The translations under genes and the position numbers were made by a program. A DNA stretch of 32,995 nucleotides from Caldithrix sp. (GTDB lineage Bacteria > Calditrichota > Calditrichia > Calditrichales > Calditrichaceae): assembly GCA_020720405.1 (NCBI GenBank), contig DYOS01000018.1:1-32995 (forward strand), written 5' to 3'. The notes under the pieces were generated by a model. That model did not search any database, was not told the DNA's origin, and saw only the letters and a list, made by a program, of their open reading frames with translations. Below, one piece after another: positions 1-8,217 of this stretch. Every line of letters starts with the position of its first letter. Position 1 is the stretch's first letter.

Positions 1-223
1 CCCGGCCGCAGGCTGGTCGCAGGCTCCTCAGAGACTTGTTCCGCTCCGGCGGAATCTTCTCGAAAACTTGTCCCGTTCATTCGGGATGACGGGTTTTCGT
101 TCGTCATTTCGAACGAGCGGAGCAAGGAGAAATCTTGAAGTTTATGTTTAGCAAAGATTCTTCACCTGCCCGGCCGCAGGCTGGTCGCAGGCTCCTCAGA
201 GACTTGTTCCGCTCCGGCGGAAT
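1..223. repeat. dispersed intergenic repeat cluster with a 55-bp direct repeat
   Basis: Bases 1-55 and 169-223 are identical over 55 bp, from cccggccgcagg to ccggcggaat. Between them, at about 64-90, lies a diverged relative (acttgtcccgttc...gggatgac), followed at about 103-135 by a 'cgtcatttcgaacgagcgg...gagaaatct' segment. These C/G-rich 'GTCATTTCGA...GAGAAATCT' strings are typical of non-coding repeats scattered between genes in many FCB and related genomes. The first 306 bases contain no credible gene. Positions 224-306, just downstream of the amylase operon, are AT-rich with no clear hairpin terminator. The left edge of the array is cut off by the window. Confidence 0.8.
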
Positions 224-306
224 GACAGTAAAAACATCAGATTATGCGGAAAGATTTATTTTTTTATCCTCCCGACACGCAATGCTGTTTAGTGACAAAA
301 TCCCGA

Positions 307-3195
307 TCAACGGATCAATACCATCTTCCGAACCGATTCCAGCCGGCCGCTTCTGAGTTTATAAAGGTAAACACCACTGGCTGCCGGATGATTCTGCTCA
401 TCCAGGCCATTCCAAACCACTTCATAACGTCCGGCCGGATGTTCCCCGGTGACCAGGGTTTTGACCTTCCGGCCAAGCAGGTCAAAAATCTCCAGACTTA
501 CCTTTTGCTGTATTCCCAGGGTGTAGGCAATGCGGGTTTGCGGATTAAACGGATTGGGGTAATTCTGCTCCAACAGAAAAGTCAGAGGCAGATCCGGTCT
601 TTCAGCCGGTAAACCGGTAACCAGGCCGGATTCCGGCGTATACATTTTCTGATCACTATACAGAATAAATTCTCCCGGTTTGAGCTGCAGGGTTAACTGC
701 CCGCTCGGCACAGCCAGTGTTTCGCCGCTAAAGAAATTATACCAGTCGCCGCCATGTTGAAAATAGATGGTTGTTGTTTTATCCGTAACATCAAAATTAC
801 CAACGACCAGCACGTTATTGCTGATATGCGTCATCTTCATCCATTTTACGGCGCCATCGACATCCATTGTTACCGAAGAATTGACTGCGTCCGAAAAAAC
901 ACCATATCCGGCACGGATTTTCAACAGGGCCTGCCAGGTTTTATAAACGCGGCGCCGGGCTTCATCCTGAAAATAATCCCAGCGAATCGGCTTATTGCCA
1001 ACCCGGTCGTTGTAATCAATAGAATAATCATAACCCAGCTCGCTGAATTGCCAGAGCATTTTCGGTCCGGGCATGGTCAGGAAAAAGGCACCCAGTAATT
1101 TCTGCCGCTGCAGCGCATTATTCATATCCTTTACAGAATAATCTCCGGACGAAGCCCCATAGGTTAACATTTTATACATCAAGCGCTCTTCATCGTGGCT
1201 TTCCATATAGCTGACCAGGTGGGGTACATCCCAGCCCCGGTTCTTATAATAAGCCGTACTAAAATCACCCTTCGAATAAAAGCCCATTCCGGCTTCCTGA
1301 TAATTATAGACTTTATTATTCCAGACCATCATTCCATACCGGGCCAGGTTTAATTCTTCCGCGTTATCCGTGAAATGCTCAAGAATTACATAAGCCTGAT
1401 CATTCACGGCCCAAATCTGATCAGCCATACGTTTTAAAATGTTGATGCGGGCGGCATCATAATTCCAGCCATCACCGGGTGTATTGGTAAAACCCTTGCT
1501 GAAATCAAAACGGAAACCGTCCACTCTGAACTCAGTCAACCAGTATTGATTGATACGATCAATAAGTTTTTTGGTGGATGGACTTTCATGATTAAAATCG
1601 TAACCCCAACTATAAGTGGGATTAGGCGAGGTCACATTGTACCAGGGGTTTTCAGGGGTCGGCTGACCATAGTTTCCTTCATTATACAAACGAACAAATG
1701 GCGATTGGCCGTAACTGTGGTTCAGTACCATATCCAGAATAACAGCTATACCACGGGCATGAGCTGCATCAACAAACGCTTTCAGATCTCCGGCTGGTCC
1801 GTAATATTTATCGGGAGAAAAATAAAAGGCCGGGTTGTAACCCCAGCTCTCATTACCTTCAAAATCGTTTACCGGCATCAGCTCAACGGCATTGACGCCA
1901 AGATTTTCTAAATAATTCAGGGTGTCGGTAAGAGTGGCAAAATCGTGGGCAGCCAGATAATCCCGGACCAGCAATTCATATATGATCAGTTCCGATTGCG
2001 CCGGCGGCTGGAAGTCCGTTGTCTGCCAATCATAAACTTCCGGGTTTGTTTTAAAAACAGAGACAAATTCAGTGGTTGCCCCAGCAGGATAATCCTTCAG
2101 TGCCGGATAGGTCACTTCCTGGATGTACTGGTCATTCCACGGATCAAGCACTTTCCCGGCATAGGGATCGGCCACCCGGATTTCTCCGTCAACCAGAAAT
2201 TGGTAAGCGTATTCCACACTGGGTTCCAGTTCGCTGAGGGTTATCCACCAGTAAACTGAATCGGCATCAACCTGCTCCCGTTTCAGATAATAATCTTCGC
2301 TGACCTGCCAATCATTAAAATCACCAAGCAGATAAACATAATTTTTATAGGGGGCGAAAAGCACAAAAGTGGCCGTGGTTTGATCAGAAATAGTCAACCC
2401 TTCTTTGAACCCGGCCGGACGCGGAGCATCTGCCACTTCCGGATTGACCATAACGGCAAATTCAACTGAATCGCGCAGACCGGAAGTATCAACGGCTATA
2501 ATTCTGAGCAGCGTCATGCCGGTCGCACCCTGAGCCTGAAAGGTATAATTAAGACTGTCGTCATTCACACTAAATATTTCCAGACCGTCTGATTTCAGAA
2601 TCATGCTTTCCACTTCAGTACCTAAAGCCACACCAACGGCCTCTATCCCAAGCTGGGCATCCTGTGCGATAAAGACGGGCGAACGGCGACTGTCTCCAAA
2701 ATCGGTGTTTACCACGGGAGCATTAATCACTATGCTCAGACCGGAGTCAAACAAATCGAGAAAGATATCTGCCCCGCCAACGTCGCGGCCGCTTTTACTG
2801 CCGTTCGAATTGCGGAAAACAAAATCCAGTTTGGTTATCTTTTTGAGACGCGAAACGCCATAGTATTCATAAGGATCACCGATGACCAGTTTCCATAAAT
2901 TGGTTGAAATTTTAGTCAACTGCGCTTTTGGTAAATTGATACCCCAGTCGGCGATGACATTTTTCCAGTTTCCTTCGCCCTCGATAGTTACACCAGTGTG
3001 GGCATAAACATCGCTGCCGCTGTAATTTTCCAGACTGGCTGCATCGTTGCCGCCTTCTCCGGTGCAGAGCGAGGCGTCAAAATAAACAATAATTGAATCG
3101 AAGCGGGTGGCATAAAGCGGATCGGTATAAACAATCTGGGCAAAACCGACTGCCGAAAGCAGGAAAAACAGGACTATCGCGAATCTATATTTCAT
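307..3195 (-). CDS. Secreted GH13 alpha-amylase family enzyme with CBM48 and T9SS sorting domain
   Basis: An extracellular alpha-glucan hydrolase of 962 aa. The start at 3195 gives signal peptide MKYRFAIVLFFLLSAVGFAQ, a good ribosome site (AAAGGA) and an ATGA overlap with the gene before it; a longer reading to 3231 lacks these. Domains in order: signal peptide 1-20, an Ig/E-set-like region about 20-255, CBM48-like domain about 265-365 (LLGDFNDW), GH13 barrel about 400-800, and a T9SS type A sorting domain about 875-962 (NYPNPFNPQTRI, ending KMVLIR). The four GH13 regions are intact: LDMVLNH, FRFDF with nucleophile D564, ILEHF with acid/base E606, and SHDEE with D668. The family and export route are secure. 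Exact specificity (amylase, pullulanase or maltogenic) is not visible. It is the last gene of the eight-gene operon, so starch is probably attacked at the cell surface. Confidence 0.93.
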   Translation of the reverse strand: MKYRFAIVLFFLLSAVGFAQIVYTDPLYATRFDSIIVYFDASLCTGEGGNDAASLENYSGSDVYAHTGVTIEGEGNWKNVIADWGINLPKAQLTKISTNLWKLVIGDPYEYYGVSRLKKITKLDFVFRNSNGSKSGRDVGGADIFLDLFDSGLSIVINAPVVNTDFGDSRRSPVFIAQDAQLGIEAVGVALGTEVESMILKSDGLEIFSVNDDSLNYTFQAQGATGMTLLRIIAVDTSGLRDSVEFAVMVNPEVADAPRPAGFKEGLTISDQTTATFVLFAPYKNYVYLLGDFNDWQVSEDYYLKREQVDADSVYWWITLSELEPSVEYAYQFLVDGEIRVADPYAGKVLDPWNDQYIQEVTYPALKDYPAGATTEFVSVFKTNPEVYDWQTTDFQPPAQSELIIYELLVRDYLAAHDFATLTDTLNYLENLGVNAVELMPVNDFEGNESWGYNPAFYFSPDKYYGPAGDLKAFVDAAHARGIAVILDMVLNHSYGQSPFVRLYNEGNYGQPTPENPWYNVTSPNPTYSWGYDFNHESPSTKKLIDRINQYWLTEFRVDGFRFDFSKGFTNTPGDGWNYDAARINILKRMADQIWAVNDQAYVILEHFTDNAEELNLARYGMMVWNNKVYNYQEAGMGFYSKGDFSTAYYKNRGWDVPHLVSYMESHDEERLMYKMLTYGASSGDYSVKDMNNALQRQKLLGAFFLTMPGPKMLWQFSELGYDYSIDYNDRVGNKPIRWDYFQDEARRRVYKTWQALLKIRAGYGVFSDAVNSSVTMDVDGAVKWMKMTHISNNVLVVGNFDVTDKTTTIYFQHGGDWYNFFSGETLAVPSGQLTLQLKPGEFILYSDQKMYTPESGLVTGLPAERPDLPLTFLLEQNYPNPFNPQTRIAYTLGIQQKVSLEIFDLLGRKVKTLVTGEHPAGRYEVVWNGLDEQNHPAASGVYLYKLRSGRLESVRKMVLIR

Positions 3196-4550
3196 AAAGG
3201 ATCCTTTGTTTTCATAATGATGGATTGCCACGGGGCTAAACGCAGCTTGTTCCCGGATGGTTCAAATTGCGGGTCGCTGGTAAACAGAATCTGCCCGTTC
3301 CGGATCAGACCAATAACCTTCGGCGGCAATTCAACAGTTTCATTTGTGTTCGAAAAATTCAAGATAAACAGATAAACAGAAGTACCCTTTTTACTGTAAA
3401 GTAAAACCCGGCTGTCTTTGCCAACCGGATACTGCTCAATAAAACCTGAAGACAGGACCGGTTCATTTTTTCTGAGCAAAATCAGTAATTGATAAAGGCG
3501 GATCAGGTCGTTTGGTTCGTCCGGCCAGCCGATAACCTCTTTTTCGAACAGCGATGGTTTGCGCTCTTCACCATATTCCTGCCCGTTGTTAACCAAAGGC
3601 AGACCGGGCATGGAGAAGTTAAAAATCAGAAAAGGCACCTGTTCACGGTGTCCAAATGTTGTTACTGCCCTTTCCATATCATGATTTTCAAGAAAGTTTA
3701 ACTGAAGGGTATTAGCCGGGTAATTTTCCGCCTGCAGCCTGACCCAGTCGATTAAAACCGACGGCGGTTCATTCCCAGCCAGGACTTCCTTCTGCAAAAA
3801 ATTAAGGCTCCAATCATAAACAGAATGGAATGCCTGCAGCGTATAAAAGGGACTTTCCCACTCGGCCAGGAAAAACAAATCGGGTTTAATTTTATTCAGT
3901 TCGTCAAACCAGCCTGCCCAGAGTTTTTTATCAACCAGACCGGCCACATCACAGCGATAGCCGTCAATATCCGTTTCCCTGATCCAGAATTTCAGAATAT
4001 CCAAAACATGGCTGACAGATTCCGGATTTTCGTAATTAATATCTGCGACATCCGTCCAGTCGGCAATCTTTCTTGCCGGTTGTCCGTCCTTATCCCGGCA
4101 AATCAGTCCGGGTATTTTAGCCAGGTAAATATAATCCGGGGCCAGATGATTGAGCACCATATCAATGATAACCCTGAACCCGGCCTGATGAGCAGCATGA
4201 ACCAGTTCCCTGAATTCCTGCAAGGTGCCGTATTCCGGGTTCACGCTGAAATAATCACGAATGGCATAGGGGCTGCCCAGCGATCCTTTGCGCAACGCCT
4301 TGCCGATTGGGTATAGCGGCAGGAACCAAAGGACAGAAACACCTAATTCTTTTAGCCGGGGTAAGTCATTTTGCACAGCCAGGAAAGGCTTTTCCTCACT
4401 GTAGGCCCGGGGATAAATGGAATAAAGTGTAGCATCAATAATCCAGTCGGGAAGGGCTGGGCCAATCTCCGAACCAAGCCCGGCATATTCTTCCTCAATG
4501 CCGAGTAAATCAGCCCGCCGGATCACTTTTTTGTAGAATTTTTTATTCAT
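3192..4550 (-). CDS. Cytoplasmic GH13 maltodextrin hydrolase/glucosidase-like enzyme
   Basis: A GH13 enzyme of 452 aa with no signal peptide or membrane segment, so probably cytoplasmic and acting on imported maltodextrins. Conserved regions are complete: IIDMVLNH, GYRCDVAG with nucleophile D201, FLAEWES with acid/base E230, and FLENHDMER with D291. After the barrel there is a short beta-rich C-terminal domain. The ATG at 4550 is one base after the stop of the regulator gene; a TTG at 4571 in the same frame would overlap that gene by 20 bp and is the alternative start. The 3' end overlaps the next gene by four bases (ATGA), which suggests translational coupling. At about 450 aa it is compact for the family. 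Products could be glucose or maltose; I cannot assign a subfamily with certainty. Confidence 0.88.
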   Translation of the reverse strand: MNKKFYKKVIRRADLLGIEEEYAGLGSEIGPALPDWIIDATLYSIYPRAYSEEKPFLAVQNDLPRLKELGVSVLWFLPLYPIGKALRKGSLGSPYAIRDYFSVNPEYGTLQEFRELVHAAHQAGFRVIIDMVLNHLAPDYIYLAKIPGLICRDKDGQPARKIADWTDVADINYENPESVSHVLDILKFWIRETDIDGYRCDVAGLVDKKLWAGWFDELNKIKPDLFFLAEWESPFYTLQAFHSVYDWSLNFLQKEVLAGNEPPSVLIDWVRLQAENYPANTLQLNFLENHDMERAVTTFGHREQVPFLIFNFSMPGLPLVNNGQEYGEERKPSLFEKEVIGWPDEPNDLIRLYQLLILLRKNEPVLSSGFIEQYPVGKDSRVLLYSKKGTSVYLFILNFSNTNETVELPPKVIGLIRNGQILFTSDPQFEPSGNKLRLAPWQSIIMKTKDPL

Positions 4551-4551
4551 C

Positions 4552-5382
4552 TCAGGCAAAGGGATGTCCAATCTGTATGGTATGTTTTAATAAATCACCC
4601 AAGTTTTCAAAACCGTTTTTTTGCATACTGTTGACCGATTCGCTGACATCCAGGTTCATGCGCAGTCCGAACAGGGTTATGTCCAGAATGATGTGATTAG
4701 TGGCTATGTCAACAATAGCCGTGTTATTGGTCCACGCTGTTTTCCTGCTGTAGCGGTTCTCCGCATCGCCCATCAGCAGTTCATTCTGATCCACCACCAG
4801 GATAATTTTATGATCCCAGGTTTTTTCTAAGTTTGATTCTTCAATATTGTAGGTATAAATCGTTGCCCCGGGCAGTTCGGCCGGGGTAAACGAAAACAGA
4901 ATGACCTGAATGCCGCGCTGCACAGCCATTTTAAGGTCTTCGGTCAGCAGGGTGAATTCCCGTTGCCAGACCGAAAGATAAATTGAATTTACAGCCCGGG
5001 TAATCATTTCCTGAGCGCGGTGAATCATGTGCTGATAGCCAACCACATTCCAAAGATGACCCGGTTCGATGGTGGTATCAAAGCTGGCCAGCGATTCCCG
5101 GGCTTCTTTGATTCTGGAATCAAACTGGCGCTGCAAAAGCTGGAACAATTCTTCCGGCGGGAGAGGGATGTATTTAACCGGTTCGCTGTAAGTGCCGTTC
5201 ACCGCCCCCATCTCTTCCAGTTTACGGATGACATCATATATGGCCGAGCGCGGTACACCGGAATTTTTACTCAGTTCGTAGCGGGTACTCGGGTAGTTTT
5301 CCAGCAGAGCGATATAGGCTTTGGCCTCATAGGAAGTAAAGCCCAGTAATTTCAGCCGCTCGGTTATTCTTTCCTTATTCAT
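4552..5382 (-). CDS. TrmB-family sugar-sensing transcriptional regulator
   Basis: A 276-aa regulator. Residues about 1-75 form a winged helix-turn-helix (LLGFTSYEAKAYIALL; SGVPRSAIYDVIRKLEEMG), followed by a short coiled-coil linker (about 85-105) and a C-terminal effector domain of the TrmB/phospholipase-D-like fold (about 115-250). In archaea such as Thermococcus, TrmB controls trehalose/maltose ABC transporters and binds the sugars they carry. Lying inside a MalEFG/amylase operon, this copy most likely senses maltodextrins and controls the operon. The ATG overlaps the preceding stop codon (ATGA), with AGGA upstream. TrmB proteins are less common in bacteria than LacI-type MalR regulators, so an archaeal-style control circuit is plausible. 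The sugar ligand and the operator are not known from the sequence. Confidence 0.9.
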   Translation of the reverse strand: MNKERITERLKLLGFTSYEAKAYIALLENYPSTRYELSKNSGVPRSAIYDVIRKLEEMGAVNGTYSEPVKYIPLPPEELFQLLQRQFDSRIKEARESLASFDTTIEPGHLWNVVGYQHMIHRAQEMITRAVNSIYLSVWQREFTLLTEDLKMAVQRGIQVILFSFTPAELPGATIYTYNIEESNLEKTWDHKIILVVDQNELLMGDAENRYSRKTAWTNNTAIVDIATNHIILDITLFGLRMNLDVSESVNSMQKNGFENLGDLLKHTIQIGHPFA

Positions 5383-6473
5383 TTGACATCCTGTTCCTGA
5401 ATATGGTGTAAGCTGCGGATCAGCGCTTTCCGCCAGAACGGCCAGTTATCGCCCTCGGCCGCAGTGACGGCGCGGGTTATAGTTCTCGATTTCAATTCCT
5501 GCACCAGTTGGGCGTGTTTTTTGTCCGGAGATAATAAGCTGTAACAAATGGTGATACTTTTCAGATTTCTGGCCTGAGCCAAAACCATGGGCAGACGCCC
5601 GGCTTCAAATTGCGGTGACTGTAGAATCAGGTGCTGCGGCTTAAAAGTTAATTGGGGCAAAATTTCAAGCAGCGTCCAGGCCGGTTGTGAATGGGCAGCC
5701 AGGGTTACAGCCTTTATCTGCAGCGACGGGAAACGCATTCGTAAAGCGGTGACTGCCTCTTCCGCTGATCTGACCAGAGCAGCAGATTCTGCCTGATCCA
5801 AATTTCCGGTACAGAACAGCGCGGCAAAGTTTTCCGCATGACCCGCCGGGCGCATATTTTCAATGATGACCTGGGCTTTTCCTTCCTGCAGATAGGCGTC
5901 ACCCTGGACAAATACCAGCAGGTGAATCGGGCTTAACCGGTCCGGCGCATAAAAGATAAAACTTTTATCCGTCTGAAAAACTACCGTATCCGGTTCAGTG
6001 GTTATTCTTTTACGGTCGGCCAGGGCCGCCAGCGGAAACTGGTAATGCGGCATATACAAAAGAGAATGCGTACCCGACGCGGTACGGCTGGATTTTTTAT
6101 TTTTTGGATCCGGAATCAGTCGGTTTTTCAAATAAAACTGGTATTCCAGAGAGGCCGAGTCCGGCAGAACCAGCCGGCACTGATAAAAATCCGTTTCAAA
6201 AATTTGATCCATTGGTATGGCCGGAAGCGTCCAGCCCGTAATATCGCCAACCAGCCCGACCATATGGTGATCCGGGTTTTCGAAGATAAATGTAACTGTT
6301 GTGTCTTCAACAAGCGGCATATCCGGGTGATCAAACCAGAAATCCTGCAGGGCAATGGCCTGTGTTTCGGCATCCTTTTCGGCCAATTCGCTTATCCAGC
6401 CGGCAAAATCACCCTTGTATTCCGGTGTGCAGCCGGCCATCCATAAAACAATGAATAACACCCGCCAGATCAT
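5379..6473 (-). CDS. Lipoprotein with CBM48-like domain and degenerate Fes-type esterase domain
   Basis: A 364-aa lipoprotein with a short signal ending in MAGC (C15). Residues about 55-115 resemble the E-set/CBM48 domain that precedes Fes-type esterases. The rest resembles the enterochelin-esterase-like alpha/beta hydrolases. The active site looks broken: the nucleophile elbow, normally GHSxGG, reads AAHSQPAW (S262), and the C-terminal 'GGHDWPFWR' motif reads EGDNWPFWR, with D342 where the catalytic His should be. It is therefore probably a non-catalytic sugar-binding or accessory lipoprotein. It sits between the permease gene and the regulator gene, two bases after the permease stop and with AAAGGA as ribosome site, so it is part of the transport operon. 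The function is unproven; 'putative esterase' would be a misleading label. Confidence 0.75.
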   Translation of the reverse strand: MIWRVLFIVLWMAGCTPEYKGDFAGWISELAEKDAETQAIALQDFWFDHPDMPLVEDTTVTFIFENPDHHMVGLVGDITGWTLPAIPMDQIFETDFYQCRLVLPDSASLEYQFYLKNRLIPDPKNKKSSRTASGTHSLLYMPHYQFPLAALADRKRITTEPDTVVFQTDKSFIFYAPDRLSPIHLLVFVQGDAYLQEGKAQVIIENMRPAGHAENFAALFCTGNLDQAESAALVRSAEEAVTALRMRFPSLQIKAVTLAAHSQPAWTLLEILPQLTFKPQHLILQSPQFEAGRLPMVLAQARNLKSITICYSLLSPDKKHAQLVQELKSRTITRAVTAAEGDNWPFWRKALIRSLHHIQEQDVK

Positions 6474-6475
6474 CT

Positions 6476-7321
6476 TTATCCTTTCACACTGCCCAGAGTC
6501 AAACCGGAAACCAGCCAGCGACTAAGTGCAATAAACAAAACCACGACCGGCAGACTAACCACGATGGCACCGGCCGAATACAAACCCCAGGCCACTTCCA
6601 TATTCGACGAGAACAGCTTTAAGCCCATCGGCAGGGTGAAGAGGTCAGGGTCCTGTATCAAAACCGCAGCCACAAGATATTCAGACCAGGCGGTCATAAA
6701 GGAAAACAGGGCGGTTATGGCCAGCGCCGGCAGCGCCAGCGGCAGAATGATTTTGAAAAAAATCAGGGCCGGGCTGGCTCCGTCAACCAGGGCAGCTTCC
6801 TCCAGACTGTAAGGAATGGTGTCGTAATACCCCTTCATCTGCCAGATGGTAAAAGGCAGGGCAGTAGCGGAGTAGGCAATAATCAATCCGATATAACTGT
6901 CATAGGCCCCAATCCGGATCAGCATGATAAAAAGAGGCAGAAGCAGCATGGTCACCGGGAACATCTGGGTAGTAATCAGTCCGATCATGGCTGAGTTGCG
7001 GCCCTTAAATTTGTAACGGGAAAAAGCATAACCGGCTATCGCAGCCAGGGCAACAGCGAAAAAAGTAACTAATACCGAAACAATCAGGCTGTTGCCCATC
7101 CAGGTTAAAAACGGCTGCCGGGTAAAAAGATCGGCATAGGTCTGGAAGGTAAAATTTTCCGGGATAAGGGCCAGCGATTTACTGAGCAGGCGGTCGCCCG
7201 GGCGAATAGAAATCGAAAAAACAACCAGCACCGGGTAAAGTGAAAAAAGCGAAAAGAGGCTTAGGATCAGATAGGTTAAAAATTTTTGCAGACCGGTTAA
7301 ACCGCGGCTTTTACTCATCAT
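6476..7321 (-). CDS. malG: ABC sugar transporter permease, MalG type
   Basis: An inner-membrane permease of 281 aa with six predicted transmembrane segments. Around residue 174 it carries the EAA loop that docks on the ATPase (EEAALVDGASP...ILPLALP). The N-terminal 'YPVLVVFSISIRP' segment and the C-terminal 'GLTLGSVKG' end are typical of MalG (E. coli MalG ends GLTAGGVKG). The open frame extends upstream to 7420, but that part lies inside malF and does not resemble a permease. The start at 7321 falls one base after the malF stop; a second ATG follows directly at 7318. It partners MalF and the MalE-like lipoprotein. No ATPase gene (MalK/MsmX) is in this window. The symbol rests on family similarity and gene order. 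Confidence 0.9.
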   Translation of the reverse strand: MMSKSRGLTGLQKFLTYLILSLFSLFSLYPVLVVFSISIRPGDRLLSKSLALIPENFTFQTYADLFTRQPFLTWMGNSLIVSVLVTFFAVALAAIAGYAFSRYKFKGRNSAMIGLITTQMFPVTMLLLPLFIMLIRIGAYDSYIGLIIAYSATALPFTIWQMKGYYDTIPYSLEEAALVDGASPALIFFKIILPLALPALAITALFSFMTAWSEYLVAAVLIQDPDLFTLPMGLKLFSSNMEVAWGLYSAGAIVVSLPVVVLFIALSRWLVSGLTLGSVKG

Positions 7322-7322
7322 T

Positions 7323-8216
7323 TTACCCGTAGATATTTTCTGTGGCTTTGGTACGGCTGATAAATTTCCAGCTGAACAGGAGCAGGATGGCGAAGATAAG
7401 CATGGAGAATGCCGCAGCATAGCCCATGCGGAAATAGGTAAAACCGGCTTTATAAACCCAGGAGACCAGGATGTGGGTTGAATCCGATGGCTCGCCGCCG
7501 TTGGAAACCAGCCAGACTACATTAAAATTGTTAAAGGTCCAGATAACTCCGAGGGTGATCGCCGGCACCATAACCGGTTTCAGCAGGGGCACGGTAATAT
7601 GGCGGAACTGGCTCCAGCGGCTGGCGCCGTCAATATCAGCCGCCTCATACAGACTATCCGGGATGCTTTGCAAAGCGCCCAGGGCAATAATCATCATAAA
7701 GGGGAATCCCAGCCAGATATTGGTTATCAGACAGGCGGTAAAAGCGCCCCATTCTGTGGAAAGCCATGGGAACTCTAAGCCAAACAGCCGGCCGAGCATA
7801 ATATTGATTACGCCATATTCGCTGTTGAACATCCCGCGCCAGGTTAAAGCGGTGATATACTGCGGCACCGCCCAGGGCAGAATAAGCAGGGTGCGGAAAA
7901 TAGTTTTCCCGTGAATATCCTGGTTAATCAGCAGAGCCAGTGACACACCAATTCCGACATGAAAAATCAGATTCAGCACCGTCCATAAAATCGTCTTGGA
8001 GAAAAAATACCAGAATTGCCGGTCGGTGATGACATTCAGGTAAGCGCTTATCCCGGTTATCTCCCAATCCCTGAAATGAGTCAGGTTCATATTCGAAAAA
8101 GAAATTACAACATTGTAAATGAACGGGAAAAGAACGATCAGACTCATCACCAGTACCGCCGGCATGACGTACAGGTAAACCAGGCCGTTGTTTTGATATT
8201 GCTGTGCAGATTTCAT
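7323..8216 (-). CDS. malF: ABC sugar transporter permease, MalF type
   Basis: A permease of 297 aa with six predicted transmembrane segments, starting with MKSAQQYQNNGLVYLYVMPA. The EAA loop is at about residue 191 (EAADIDGASRWSQFRHITVP). The region WTFNNFNVVWLVSNGGE matches the MalF signature 'NFNNF..I..LT.GGP', which lines the sugar path. It lacks the large periplasmic P2 loop of E. coli MalF and is therefore of the shorter form found in many bacteria and archaea. It starts two bases after the stop of the substrate-binding lipoprotein gene and ends one base before malG. It would carry malto-oligosaccharides from periplasm to cytoplasm together with MalG and an ATPase encoded elsewhere. Substrate is inferred from the neighbours. 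Confidence 0.9.
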   Translation of the reverse strand: MKSAQQYQNNGLVYLYVMPAVLVMSLIVLFPFIYNVVISFSNMNLTHFRDWEITGISAYLNVITDRQFWYFFSKTILWTVLNLIFHVGIGVSLALLINQDIHGKTIFRTLLILPWAVPQYITALTWRGMFNSEYGVINIMLGRLFGLEFPWLSTEWGAFTACLITNIWLGFPFMMIIALGALQSIPDSLYEAADIDGASRWSQFRHITVPLLKPVMVPAITLGVIWTFNNFNVVWLVSNGGEPSDSTHILVSWVYKAGFTYFRMGYAAAFSMLIFAILLLFSWKFISRTKATENIYG

Positions 8217-8217
8217 A

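Noticed and set aside
1-223. CRISPR array, from the direct repeats at the left end
   Set aside because: Only two exact copies of 55 bp separated by 113 bp that themselves contain related repeats; no regular spacers and no cas genes.
3196-3231. Longer N-terminus for the T9SS amylase starting at 3231
   Set aside because: The extra twelve residues precede a perfect signal peptide and would deepen the overlap with the upstream gene; the ATG at 3195 has AAAGGA and an ATGA overlap.
7322-7420. Upstream extension of malG to 7420
   Set aside because: The extension lies inside malF, is Ser/Cys/Pro-rich and unlike any permease N-terminus.
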